Source: Tabrizicola sp. TH137 (lineage in GTDB: Bacteria; Pseudomonadota; Alphaproteobacteria; Rhodobacterales; Rhodobacteraceae). Taken from it: a stretch of DNA of 64,000 nt. The notes under the pieces are model-generated. The model saw only the letters and a program-made list of their open reading frames with translations, had not been told where the DNA came from and did not search any database. Made by a program: the position numbers and the translations under genes. Shown here in pieces: positions 10,935 through 18,723 of this stretch (position 1 is its first letter; each line of letters opens with the position of its first letter). The stretch covers positions 806,001-870,000 of the forward strand of contig NZ_PKRQ01000002.1 of NCBI RefSeq assembly GCF_002855575.1, in the 5' to 3' direction.

Positions 10935-11677
10935 TCACCCTGTCCGGCGTCACCAAGACCTTCGGCAAGAACCGCGTCCTGCGCGGGGTGGACCTGACCA
11001 TTCCCTCAGGCCAGAGCATGGTCATCATCGGCGGCTCCGGCACCGGGAAATCCGTCCTGCTGAAATGCATCCTCGGCCTCGTCCACCATGACACCGGCAC
11101 CATCACCCTCGACGGGCAGGATGTGACGAAGGCCGACCGCGACGCCTTCCTCGCCCGCTTCGGGATGCTCTTCCAGGGCGGCGCGCTGTTTGACAGCCTC
11201 CGCGTCTGGGAAAACGTCGCCTTCCGCCTGATGCGCGGCCCCGCCAAGCGCCCCAAGGCCGAGGCGCGCGCCATCGCCATCGAAAAACTCCGCCGCGTGG
11301 GCCTGAAACCCGAAACAGCCGACCTCTTCCCCGCCGAACTCTCGGGCGGGATGCAGAAACGCGTGGGCCTCGCCCGCGCCATCGCGGCGGAACCCGAAAT
11401 CATCTTCTTCGACGAACCCACCACCGGGCTTGACCCGATCATGGCCGGCGTCATCAATGACCTGATCCGCGAGATCGTGACAGAGATGGGCGCCACCGCC
11501 ATGACCATCACCCATGACATGACCTCGGTCCGCGCCATCGCCGACCGCGTCGCCATGCTGCATGACGGCGTGATCCAGTGGACCGGCCCCATCGCCGACC
11601 TCGACACCACGCCAGACCCTTACGTCCAGCAATTCATCCACGGCCGGGCCACGGGCCCCATCGCGGCGGTGCGCTGA
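10931..11677 (+). CDS. mlaF: MlaF-family ABC transporter ATPase
   Basis: A 248-residue ABC ATPase that powers the MlaE permease. It has Walker A GGSGTGKSVLLK, Q-loop FGMLFQGGALFDSL, signature LSGGMQKRVGLARA, Walker B IIFFDEPTTGLDP and switch histidine ITHDMTSV. The FQGGALFDSLRVWENV segment is typical of the Mla/Ttg2A group. The ATG at 10931 overlaps the mlaE stop (ATGA). The stop at 11675-11677 shares a base with the next ATG, so the operon continues. Confidence 0.95.
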   Translation: MITLSGVTKTFGKNRVLRGVDLTIPSGQSMVIIGGSGTGKSVLLKCILGLVHHDTGTITLDGQDVTKADRDAFLARFGMLFQGGALFDSLRVWENVAFRLMRGPAKRPKAEARAIAIEKLRRVGLKPETADLFPAELSGGMQKRVGLARAIAAEPEIIFFDEPTTGLDPIMAGVINDLIREIVTEMGATAMTITHDMTSVRAIADRVAMLHDGVIQWTGPIADLDTTPDPYVQQFIHGRATGPIAAVR

Positions 11678-12051
11678 TGCAGGCCTGGCTAGAGCAGGCC
11701 CTTTCCCTCCTCTCGGCCTCCGCGGCCTTCCGCAGCCTCGCCCTCGCCATACCTCTGGCCATCACCGTCGCAGCCCTGGCCGGCTGGCGCCAAAGGGTGG
11801 AAGGCGCGGGCCAGCTTGCGCTGTTCGGCCTCTTCGTCTGCCTCTGGCTCGCCATGCCCTGGACCTTCGCCTATCTCGAATTGCAACAGGCCAGCCTTGC
11901 CCTCTCCCTCCTCTGCTGGTTCTGGCTGCTGCTCGCCTGGGCGCGGCATGTGCTGGGCGACTGGCCCGCGCCGATCTGGGGCCACTGGCTGGTCGGCACC
12001 CTCCTCTGGGTGCTGCCAGTGACCGGCGCCATCGTCCTGATCCGGGGCTGA
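11677..12051 (+). CDS. Small integral membrane protein of unknown function
   Basis: A 124-residue hydrophobic protein with about four predicted membrane helices (roughly residues 18-36, 45-63, 69-87 and 100-121). There are no catalytic motifs. The ATG at 11677 overlaps the mlaF stop by one base, so it is translated with the lipid transporter and may assist it. I do not recognise a named family. Confidence 0.7.
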   Translation: MQAWLEQALSLLSASAAFRSLALAIPLAITVAALAGWRQRVEGAGQLALFGLFVCLWLAMPWTFAYLELQQASLALSLLCWFWLLLAWARHVLGDWPAPIWGHWLVGTLLWVLPVTGAIVLIRG

Positions 12052-12053
12052 CC

Positions 12054-12070
12054 GTTTCCGCCCCGGAAAC
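12054..12070 (+). terminator. Short hairpin after the mlaF operon
   Basis: GTTTCC-GCCCC-GGAAAC forms a six-pair hairpin starting three bases after the stop at 12051. It lacks a T-run and is a weak candidate for the operon end. Confidence 0.35.
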
Positions 12071-12189
12071 AGCCCCGCCCAAGGGCCGCCATCGTTTCCC
12101 GCAGCGCCCTGCCCCAGCGAAAACCGTTGCCGAATCCCCCCGGCAAGCCCTTTCCTGTCATTGTGGTAAAGAGTGTCCCGGTATCGCCC

Positions 12190-12957
12190 ATGTCCCTGTC
12201 TTCCCTGCCCAGGCTGCGCCCTGTCCTGCATCTCGCGCAAAGCCTCGCCCATGGCGTGCTGATCCTCCTCACCCTCGCCGCCCTCGCCGCCACCCTGCTC
12301 GCCGCCCTGGGCCAGCTTCCCTGGCTGCATCTCCCCCTCCGCTATGGCGAAACCGACCTGCCGCAGTCCGGCCGCTGGGCGCAGATCGCCCTCACCGCGC
12401 TGCTCTGCCTCATCTGCCTCTTCCTGCCCGCCAATTCCCGCATGGCGCGGCTGGAACGCAGCCACCGCTCCTTCGCCATGGGGCTGGAAGACGTGGCCCA
12501 TGCCTATCGCCTCGCCCATGCCGCCGACCGCGCGGGGGTCTTCGCCCTGTCGGGCGAATTCGACTCCATGCGCGCCCGCCTCGCCCATCTGCGCGATCAC
12601 CCCGATCTCGGGCATCTGGAACCCGAACTCCTGCAACTCGCCGCGCAGATGAGCTTTCAGACCCGCGACCTCGCCCGCACCTATTCCGATGACCGCGTTG
12701 CCCGCGCCCGCAGCTTCCTGCAACAGCGCCAGGAAGAGGTGGCGGCGCTCACCGACCGCCTCACTCTCGCCCGCCAGACCGTCGATGAACTCCGCCGCTG
12801 GCTCACGGATATCGAGGTGGAGGAACGCCAGGCCGAGGCGCAGATCAAACGGCTGGAGGCCGATCTGCGCGAAATCCTGCCCCAGATCGGCTATGCGATG
12901 GAGGCAGAGGAAAATCGCGACACCACCGTCGTCCAATTGCCCAAGCCGGGGAAATGA
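12190..12957 (+). CDS. Membrane-anchored coiled-coil protein, conserved hypothetical
   Basis: A 255-residue protein. There are two membrane helices near the N-terminus (about residues 18-42 and 64-82), then a cytoplasmic helical region. Residues from about 170 to 235 form a strong coiled coil (FLQQRQEEVAALTDRLTLA, then DELRRWLTDIEVEERQAEA). I recall similar proteins near radA being labelled DNA repair protein, but the sequence itself gives no nuclease or DNA-binding motif. The ATG at 12190 is chosen because membrane-helix and family-like sequence begin there. The frame could extend to a TTG at 12127 without support. It is followed closely by a PqiA-like gene and radA. Confidence 0.65.
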   Translation: MSLSSLPRLRPVLHLAQSLAHGVLILLTLAALAATLLAALGQLPWLHLPLRYGETDLPQSGRWAQIALTALLCLICLFLPANSRMARLERSHRSFAMGLEDVAHAYRLAHAADRAGVFALSGEFDSMRARLAHLRDHPDLGHLEPELLQLAAQMSFQTRDLARTYSDDRVARARSFLQQRQEEVAALTDRLTLARQTVDELRRWLTDIEVEERQAEAQIKRLEADLREILPQIGYAMEAEENRDTTVVQLPKPGK

Positions 12958-12993
12958 CTTGAACCGCAGCGCCATCGGGGGCCAGATGCGCCC

Positions 12994-13422
12994 ATGCGGC
13001 TGCCCGTCCTCCTCAACCTCGCGCTCCTGATCCTCTTTCCCGTGGCATGGTTCGCGCCGCTTCTGCGCGCGGGCCTCCTGCCGCTCTTCGGCCTGTCGGA
13101 AATCTCCGTCGTGACCGGCCTGCAATCGCTCTGGGACACCGATCCCGCGCTGGCCCTGCTGGTCAGCTTCCTCGCCCTCTTCGCCCCCTACGCCAAGGTG
13201 ATCGGCCTCGCCCTGATCGACTTCCGCCTCCTCTCCCCCCGCGCTCTGCCCGCGCTGCGCCTGATGGGCCGCCTCGCCATGGCCGACATCTTCCTCATCG
13301 CCCTCTACATCGTGCTGGCCAAGAGCACCGGCATCGGCACCATCGAAACCGCCTGGGGCCTCTGGCTCTTCACCGGCTGCGTGGCGTTCTCCCTGCTCCT
13401 GTCGCACCGCAAGCGCGCTTGA
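12994..13422 (+). CDS. Paraquat-inducible protein A-like membrane protein
   Basis: A 142-residue protein with about four membrane helices, matching a single PqiA domain. Marks are LFPVAWFAPLLRAG near the N-terminus, the GLQSLW turn, LALFAPYAKVIGLALIDF and the final helix ending in a basic SHRKRA. Full-length PqiA has two such domains and N-terminal zinc-ribbon cysteines, which are missing here. PqiA proteins partner MCE-type lipid transporters, so proximity to mlaEF (about 1.3 kb upstream, same strand) may be meaningful. It lies 32 bases before radA. Confidence 0.75.
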   Translation: MRLPVLLNLALLILFPVAWFAPLLRAGLLPLFGLSEISVVTGLQSLWDTDPALALLVSFLALFAPYAKVIGLALIDFRLLSPRALPALRLMGRLAMADIFLIALYIVLAKSTGIGTIETAWGLWLFTGCVAFSLLLSHRKRA

Positions 13423-13454
13423 ACCCCCTGCCCCCAACCGATACCAGAAAGGGC

Positions 13455-14813
13455 ATGAGCAAATCCGCCCCCGCCTTCACCTGCACCGCCTGCGGCGCCG
13501 TCCACCGCAAATGGGCGGGCAAATGCGATGCCTGCGGGGCCTGGAACTCCATCGTGGAAGAGGCCCCGCTCTCCACCGGCCCCAAATCCCTCGGCGCCAA
13601 GGGGAAAACCATCCCCCTCACCGACCTCGCCACCGAAGAGGCCCCGCCCCCCCGCGCCGCCTCGGGGATGGAGGAGCTTGACCGCGTCCTCGGCGGCGGC
13701 CTTGTCCCCGCCTCGGCCATCCTCGTGGGCGGCGATCCCGGCATCGGGAAATCCACCCTGCTTCTGCAAGCCACCGCCAGCTTCGCCCGGCGTGGCCTCA
13801 AATGCCTCTACATCTCGGGCGAAGAGGCCTCCGCCCAGGTCCGCATGCGCGCGCAACGCCTCGGCCTTTCCGATGCCCCCGTTTCCCTCGGCGCGGAAAC
13901 AGCACTCCGCGACATCCTCACCACGCTCGACGCCGAACGCCCCCACCTCGCCGTCATCGACTCGATCCAGACGATGTGGCTCGACACGGTCGAGGCCGCG
14001 CCCGGCTCCGTCTCCCAGGTCCGCGCCGCCGCGCATGAGCTTGTCACCTTCGCCAAACGGCGCGGCGTGGCCATCATCCTCGTCGGCCATGTGACGAAGG
14101 AAGGCCAGATCGCCGGCCCCCGCGTGGTCGAACACATGGTCGATACCGTCCTCTATTTCGAAGGCGAACGCGGCCACCAGTTCCGCATCCTGCGCGCGGT
14201 CAAGAACCGCTTCGGCCCCGCCGACGAAATCGGCGTGTTCGAGATGACAGGCGACGGCCTCGCCCAGGTCACCAACCCCTCGGCCCTCTTCCTGTCGGAT
14301 CGCGGGCAAACCACCCCCGGCTCCGCCGTCTTTGCCGGGATCGAAGGCACGCGCCCTGTCCTCACCGAAATCCAGGCCCTTGTCGCCCCCTCGAACCTCG
14401 GCACCCCCCGCCGCACCGTCGTCGGGCTCGACAGCGGCCGCCTCTCCACCATCCTCGCCGTGCTCGAGGCGCGCTGCGGCATCCCCTTCGCGGGTCTTGA
14501 CGTCTTTCTCAACGTCGCAGGCGGCATGCGCGTCTCCGAACCCGCCGCCGACCTCGCCGTCGCCGCCGCCCTGCTTTCCGCCCGCGAAGACGTGGCCCTT
14601 CCCCCCGACATGGTGCTTTTCGGCGAAATCTCCCTCTCCGGCGCCCTCCGCCCGGTCGGACAGACCGAAAACAGGTTGAAAGAAGCCTCGAAACTTGGTT
14701 TCTCACAGGCGATTGCGCCGGACCGTTCCAAGATCGGGGCGGAAACGGGGATGCGGGTGCGTCAGATGCCCGACCTCACGGCCTTCGTGGGCGAGATGTT
14801 CGGGGCGGGCTGA
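13455..14813 (+). CDS. radA: DNA repair protein RadA/Sms
   Basis: A RecA-like ATPase that promotes branch migration in recombination. In this 452-residue protein, the N-terminal zinc finger is CTACGAVHRKWAGKCDACGAW (four cysteines). Walker A is GGDPGIGKSTLL. The RadA-specific KNRFGP motif is in VKNRFGPADEIG, and the C-terminal Lon-protease-like domain begins around residue 300 (GTRPVLTEIQALV). The start is the ATG at 13455, with AGAAAGGG just before it; the frame is open far upstream through the PqiA-like gene. Confidence 0.97.
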   Translation: MSKSAPAFTCTACGAVHRKWAGKCDACGAWNSIVEEAPLSTGPKSLGAKGKTIPLTDLATEEAPPPRAASGMEELDRVLGGGLVPASAILVGGDPGIGKSTLLLQATASFARRGLKCLYISGEEASAQVRMRAQRLGLSDAPVSLGAETALRDILTTLDAERPHLAVIDSIQTMWLDTVEAAPGSVSQVRAAAHELVTFAKRRGVAIILVGHVTKEGQIAGPRVVEHMVDTVLYFEGERGHQFRILRAVKNRFGPADEIGVFEMTGDGLAQVTNPSALFLSDRGQTTPGSAVFAGIEGTRPVLTEIQALVAPSNLGTPRRTVVGLDSGRLSTILAVLEARCGIPFAGLDVFLNVAGGMRVSEPAADLAVAAALLSAREDVALPPDMVLFGEISLSGALRPVGQTENRLKEASKLGFSQAIAPDRSKIGAETGMRVRQMPDLTAFVGEMFGAG

Positions 14814-14844
14814 TCCCCCCGGCAGGACAGGAGCAGGACGGCAC

Positions 14845-15438
14845 ATGGAAGGTTTCACCCTGATCGACGCGGTTGTCGCCGGCGTCATCATCCTCTCGGC
14901 GATCCTCGCCTATTCGCGGGGCTTCGTGCGCGAGGCCATGGCCATCGTCGGCTGGATCGGCGCCGCCTTCGTGGCCTTCCTCTTCGCCGCCCCGGTGCAG
15001 CCGCTGGTCAAGGAACTCCCCGTCGTGGGCGAATTCCTGGGCGACAGCTGCGAATTGTCCATCATCGCGGCCTTCGCCGTGGTTTTCGCAGGCGCGCTCA
15101 TCATCGCCTCGCTCTTCACGCCGCTCCTCTCCTCTGCCATCCACCGCACCGCCCTGGGCGGGCTCGACCAGGGCCTCGGCTTCCTCTTCGGCGTGGCGCG
15201 CGGCGTCCTTCTCGTCGCCGTGGCCTTCCTCGTCTATGACCGCGCCGTGGCCGCCAATGCCATCCCGATGGTGGATGACAGCCGCTCCGCCAAGGTCTTC
15301 GCCGCCTTCCAGGACAATCTCGACGCACAGGTCCCGACCGATGCCCCCGGCTGGATCGTCGCCCGCTACAACGACCTGACCCAGGTCTGCGTCGGCGAAG
15401 CGGCCCCGGCCGAAGCCGCCCCCGCCACCTCCGGCTGA
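14845..15438 (+). CDS. cvpA: CvpA family protein
   Basis: A 197-residue inner-membrane protein of the CvpA family, named for colicin V production and linked to envelope stress and purine-operon context. It has an N-terminal hydrophobic start (FTLIDAVVAGVIILSAILAYS) and the family RGFVREAMAIVGWIGA turn, with four membrane segments in the first 130 residues. The C-terminal tail is hydrophilic and Ala/Pro-rich. GACAGGAGCAGG upstream gives the ribosome site for the ATG at 14845. purF follows at 15552, the classical cvpA-purF order. Confidence 0.92.
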   Translation: MEGFTLIDAVVAGVIILSAILAYSRGFVREAMAIVGWIGAAFVAFLFAAPVQPLVKELPVVGEFLGDSCELSIIAAFAVVFAGALIIASLFTPLLSSAIHRTALGGLDQGLGFLFGVARGVLLVAVAFLVYDRAVAANAIPMVDDSRSAKVFAAFQDNLDAQVPTDAPGWIVARYNDLTQVCVGEAAPAEAAPATSG

Positions 15439-15551
15439 TCCGCACAGCAACCTTGCGCCCCTGCACCCGCCGCAGCGCGGCAAAGGGGCGTGACTTCGCC
15501 GTGACAAAGCACTAGATCACTCCCATCCACTTCCCCGGATTCGGAGGCCCC

Positions 15552-17015
15552 ATGCGCCCCTTCCTCTCGCACCCCTTCGATGATGACAAATTGAAGGAGG
15601 AGTGCGGCGTGTTCGGCGTCATCGGCATGGCCGATGCGGCGAATTTCGTGGCCCTCGGCCTGCACGCGCTCCAGCATCGTGGGCAAGAGGCGGGCGGCAT
15701 CGTCGCCTACCACCCCGAACACGGTTTCAACTCCGCCCGCCGCTTCGGCTATGTCCGCGACAACTTCACCAAGGCCGAGGTGATGGACACCCTGCCCGGC
15801 GAACTCGCCATCGGCCATGTCCGCTATTCCACCGCCGGCTCCAAGGGCGCGACCGCCATCCGCGACGTGCAGCCCTTCTTCGGCGAATTTTCCATGGGCG
15901 GCGCCGCCATCGCCCATAACGGCAACCTCACCAATGCCGCCGCGCTGCGCCGCGAACTGATCGAACGCGGCTCGATCTTCCAATCCTCGTCAGACAGCGA
16001 ATGCATCATCCACCTGATGGCGCGCTCGATCCAGAAGACGATCCCCGAACGCATCAAGGATGCGCTCCGCCGCGTCGAAGGCGCCTTCTCCGTCGTCGCC
16101 ATGACCCGCACCAAACTCATCGGCGTGCGCGATCCCCTCGGCGTCCGCCCCCTCGTCCTCGGCCGCATCGGCGATCACGGCTGGGCGCTTTCGTCGGAAA
16201 CCTGCGCGCTCGACATCATCGGCGCCGATTTCATCCGCGAAATCGACCCCGGCGAAATGGTGGTGATCGAGAACAACAAGGTGGAAAGCTTCCGCCCCTT
16301 CTCCCCCGCCAAATCGCGCTTCTGCATCTTCGAACATGTCTATTTCTCGCGCCCCGACTCGATCCTTGGCGGCCGCTCCGTCTATGAAACCCGCCGCCAG
16401 ATCGGCGTGGAACTGGCCCGCGAAGCGCCTGTCGAGGCCGATCTCGTCTGCCCCGTCCCCGACAGCGGCACCCCCGCCGCCATTGGCTTCGCCGCCGAAA
16501 GCGGCATCCCCTTCGGCCTCGGCATCACGCGCAACCAGTATATGGGGCGCACCTTCATCGAACCGACCGAACAGATCCGCAACATGGGCGTGCGGCTCAA
16601 GCTGAACGTCAACCGCGCCCTCATCAAGGGCAAGCGGGTCATCCTCGTCGATGACTCGGTCGTCCGCGGCACCACCTCGCGCAAGATCAAGGACATGATC
16701 CTCGACGCGGGCGCCGCCGAGGTGCATTTCCGCATCGCCTCCCCGCCCACCGCCTGGCCCTGCTTCTACGGCGTGGACACGCCCGAACGCGACAAGCTCC
16801 TCGCCGCCACCATGTCGGAAGACGAGATGCGCGACTGGATCGGCGTGGACAGCCTGAAATTCATCTCGCTCGACGGCCTCTACCGCGCCGCGGGCGAAGC
16901 GGCGGGCCGCGACCCCGCCAATCCGCGCTATTGCGATGCCTGCTTCTCCGGCGAATACCCGGTGGCCCCCTCCGACAAGATCGAGGAAGGCTTCCAGATG
17001 AAGGCGGCCGAATAG
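15552..17015 (+). CDS. purF: Amidophosphoribosyltransferase
   Basis: Catalyses the first step of purine synthesis, PRPP plus glutamine to phosphoribosylamine. The glutaminase nucleophile is Cys18 in KEECGVFGV, after a 17-residue propeptide as in Bacillus-type enzymes. The PRPP site is VILVDDSVVRGTTS. All four cysteines of a 4Fe-4S cluster can be matched: RFCIFEHVYF, WPCFYGVD and the pair in RYCDACFSGEYP. It is therefore the iron-sulfur, propeptide-processed class rather than the E. coli class. Length is 487 residues. CGGAGG lies before the ATG. Confidence 0.97.
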   Translation: MRPFLSHPFDDDKLKEECGVFGVIGMADAANFVALGLHALQHRGQEAGGIVAYHPEHGFNSARRFGYVRDNFTKAEVMDTLPGELAIGHVRYSTAGSKGATAIRDVQPFFGEFSMGGAAIAHNGNLTNAAALRRELIERGSIFQSSSDSECIIHLMARSIQKTIPERIKDALRRVEGAFSVVAMTRTKLIGVRDPLGVRPLVLGRIGDHGWALSSETCALDIIGADFIREIDPGEMVVIENNKVESFRPFSPAKSRFCIFEHVYFSRPDSILGGRSVYETRRQIGVELAREAPVEADLVCPVPDSGTPAAIGFAAESGIPFGLGITRNQYMGRTFIEPTEQIRNMGVRLKLNVNRALIKGKRVILVDDSVVRGTTSRKIKDMILDAGAAEVHFRIASPPTAWPCFYGVDTPERDKLLAATMSEDEMRDWIGVDSLKFISLDGLYRAAGEAAGRDPANPRYCDACFSGEYPVAPSDKIEEGFQMKAAE

Positions 17016-17049
17016 GCCTTCCGCCCCGTCCGGCGCAAAGCACCGCCCC

Positions 17050-17099
17050 CCCCGCTGCGGGGCGCGCGCCCTTGCCCCTTCACCTTGGATCAAATACTC
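17050..17099. repeat. Hairpin and family A element copy 3 after purF
   Basis: CCCCG-CTG-CGGGG (17050-17062) forms a hairpin. It is followed by CCCCTTCACCTTGG...CAAATACTC (17075-17099), the third family A copy. It lies between purF and the next gene on the same strand, so it may end the purF transcript. Confidence 0.55.
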
Positions 17100-17127
17100 A
17101 CGCCCGGCCAGCCACGGAGCCTGACGC

Positions 17128-17790
17128 ATGACCCAGAAGATCGCCCTCGTCACCGGCGCCTCGCGCGGCCTCGGCGCGGCCATGGCCGAACAGCTTGCCC
17201 TGCGCGGCTGGCATGTGGTGGCCGTCGCCCGCACCGTGGGCGCACTGGAGGAACTGGACGACCGCGTGAAATCCGCCCGCCTGCCCGGCGCGGGCGCGCT
17301 CACCCTCGCGCCGATGGACGTGACGAACGAGGACGCCATGCGCCATCTCTGCCGCTCCGTCCATGACCGCTGGGGCCATCTCGACCTCTGGGTGCACACG
17401 GCCATCCATGCCGCCCCCCTCGCCCCAATGGGCAGCCTCGATGCCAAGGATTGGGAAAAATCCATCGCCACCAATACCCGCGCCACGGGGCTCCTGATCC
17501 CGATGGTCGAACCCCTCCTGCGCGCCGCCCCCGATGGCGGCACGGCCTTCTTCCCGGATGACCCGAAAGCCGGCCAGAAGTTCCACGGCGCCTATGGTGC
17601 GACCAAGGCCGCGCAGATCGCGCTGGCGCGGTCATGGCAGGCCGAGGCGACAAAGCACGGCCCCCGCATCGTGATCGCCGAACCCGCGCCCATGCCCACC
17701 GCCACCCGCGCCCGTTTCCATCCCGGCGAAGACCGCGCGAAACTGGCCGATATCCGCGCCGAGGCCGCCCGCCTGCTCGACCTGATCTGA
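17128..17790 (+). CDS. Short-chain dehydrogenase/reductase
   Basis: A 220-residue SDR with the NAD(P)-binding TGASRGLGAAMAEQLA and the catalytic tyrosine and lysine in GAYGATKAAQ. The usual NNAG is replaced by HTAIHAAPLAP, and the serine region before the tyrosine is unusual (TAFFPDDPKAGQKFHGAYG). The protein ends soon after, shorter than the usual 245-260 residues. It may act on another substrate class or be weakly catalytic. purF lies upstream and another SDR downstream, both on the same strand. The substrate is unknown. Confidence 0.8.
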   Translation: MTQKIALVTGASRGLGAAMAEQLALRGWHVVAVARTVGALEELDDRVKSARLPGAGALTLAPMDVTNEDAMRHLCRSVHDRWGHLDLWVHTAIHAAPLAPMGSLDAKDWEKSIATNTRATGLLIPMVEPLLRAAPDGGTAFFPDDPKAGQKFHGAYGATKAAQIALARSWQAEATKHGPRIVIAEPAPMPTATRARFHPGEDRAKLADIRAEAARLLDLI

Positions 17791-17870
17791 ACTAACATGT
17801 CAGTTTGCCCTTGCTCCCGCCCCGCGCATCCGCTTGACTGCGCGCGTCAGCGATAGGGGATCACCGAACC

Positions 17871-18605
17871 ATGCGCCTCGCCGGAAAAACCGCCTTCTGC
17901 ACCGCCTCCGGCGCCGGGATCGGCCTTGCCACCATCCGCGCCTTCAAGGCCGAAGGCGCCCGCGTCATCGCCACCGACATCAGCAGAAAGGCGGTGGAGG
18001 ACCTGCGCAATGAAGGCTTCGATGCCCACCGCCTCGATGTCACCGACGGTGCCGCCGTGGCTGCCATGGCGGCAGAGACCGGCCCTGTCGATATCCTCTT
18101 CAACTGCGCAGGCTTCGTCCATGCCGGCACGATCCTGGATTGCGAAGAGAAGGATTTCGACTTCTCGGTCGAATTGAACGTCAAGGCGCTCTACCGCGTC
18201 ACCCGCGCCTTCCTGCCTGCCATGCTGGAACATGGCGGCGGGTCCATCGTCAACATCGCCTCGGTCGCCTCCTCGATCATCGCGGCGCCCAACCGCTTCG
18301 TCTATGGCGCGACCAAGGCCGCCGTCATCGGCATCACCAAATCCGTCGCCGCCGATTACGTGACCCGCGGCATCCGCTGCAACGCCATCTGCCCCGCCAC
18401 AGTGGAATCGCCTTCGCTGGAACAGCGCATGCGCGCCCAAGGGGATTACGCGGCCGCCCGCGCCGCCTTCATCGCCCGCCAACCCATGGGCCGCATCGGC
18501 CAGCCCGAGGAAATCGCCCATCTGGCCGTCTATCTCGCCTCTGACGAATCCGCCTTCATGACCGGACAGGCGATCAGCATCGACGGTGGCTGGACCAACG
18601 TCTGA
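17871..18605 (+). CDS. Short-chain dehydrogenase (DHRS6 / 2-keto-3-deoxy-L-fuconate dehydrogenase-like)
   Basis: A 244-residue SDR with ASGAGIGLATIRAF as the cofactor loop, the NNAG-equivalent FNCAGFVHAGTILDC, the catalytic NIASVASS serine, and YGATKAAVIGITKSVA with tyrosine and lysine. IRCNAICPATVESPSLEQR and AIDGGW-like SIDGGWTNV match the DHRS6/BDH2 group, which includes bacterial 2-keto-3-deoxy-L-fuconate dehydrogenases. With the fucose-dehydrogenase-like SDR at 8066 it could belong to a non-phosphorylative fucose pathway, but the genes are 9 kb apart. The start is the ATG at 17871. Confidence 0.8.
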   Translation: MRLAGKTAFCTASGAGIGLATIRAFKAEGARVIATDISRKAVEDLRNEGFDAHRLDVTDGAAVAAMAAETGPVDILFNCAGFVHAGTILDCEEKDFDFSVELNVKALYRVTRAFLPAMLEHGGGSIVNIASVASSIIAAPNRFVYGATKAAVIGITKSVAADYVTRGIRCNAICPATVESPSLEQRMRAQGDYAAARAAFIARQPMGRIGQPEEIAHLAVYLASDESAFMTGQAISIDGGWTNV

Positions 18606-18616
18606 CCCCGGAGGCC

Positions 18617-18719
18617 GCGAAAATTCTTCACGGAAGAATTTTCGCCCCAGCGCAGAGACAGAAGATTTTTCTCCGAAAAATCTTCATTCCCCGAAAATTC
18701 TTCGTACGAAGAATTTTCG
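18617..18719. terminator. Array of three A/T-rich perfect hairpins between convergent genes
   Basis: Hairpin 1: GCGAAAATTCTTC (18617-18629), loop ACG, GAAGAATTTTCGC (18633-18645). Hairpin 2: GAAGATTTTT (18661-18670), loop CTCCG, AAAAATCTTC (18676-18685). Hairpin 3: a 28-base perfect palindrome at 18692-18719 with arm CGAAAATTCTTCGT. Hairpins 1 and 3 share nearly the same arm. They fill the gap between an SDR ending at 18605 (plus) and a lyase gene ending at 18724 (minus). A bidirectional terminator is the simplest reading; the T/A-rich arms give U-runs on both strands. Confidence 0.75.
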
Positions 18720-18723
18720 CCCC

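Noticed and set aside
15475-15551. Sigma-70 promoter before purF (GTGACT, 17-base gap, TAGATC)
   Set aside because: Only partial matches to consensus; too weak to list as a feature.
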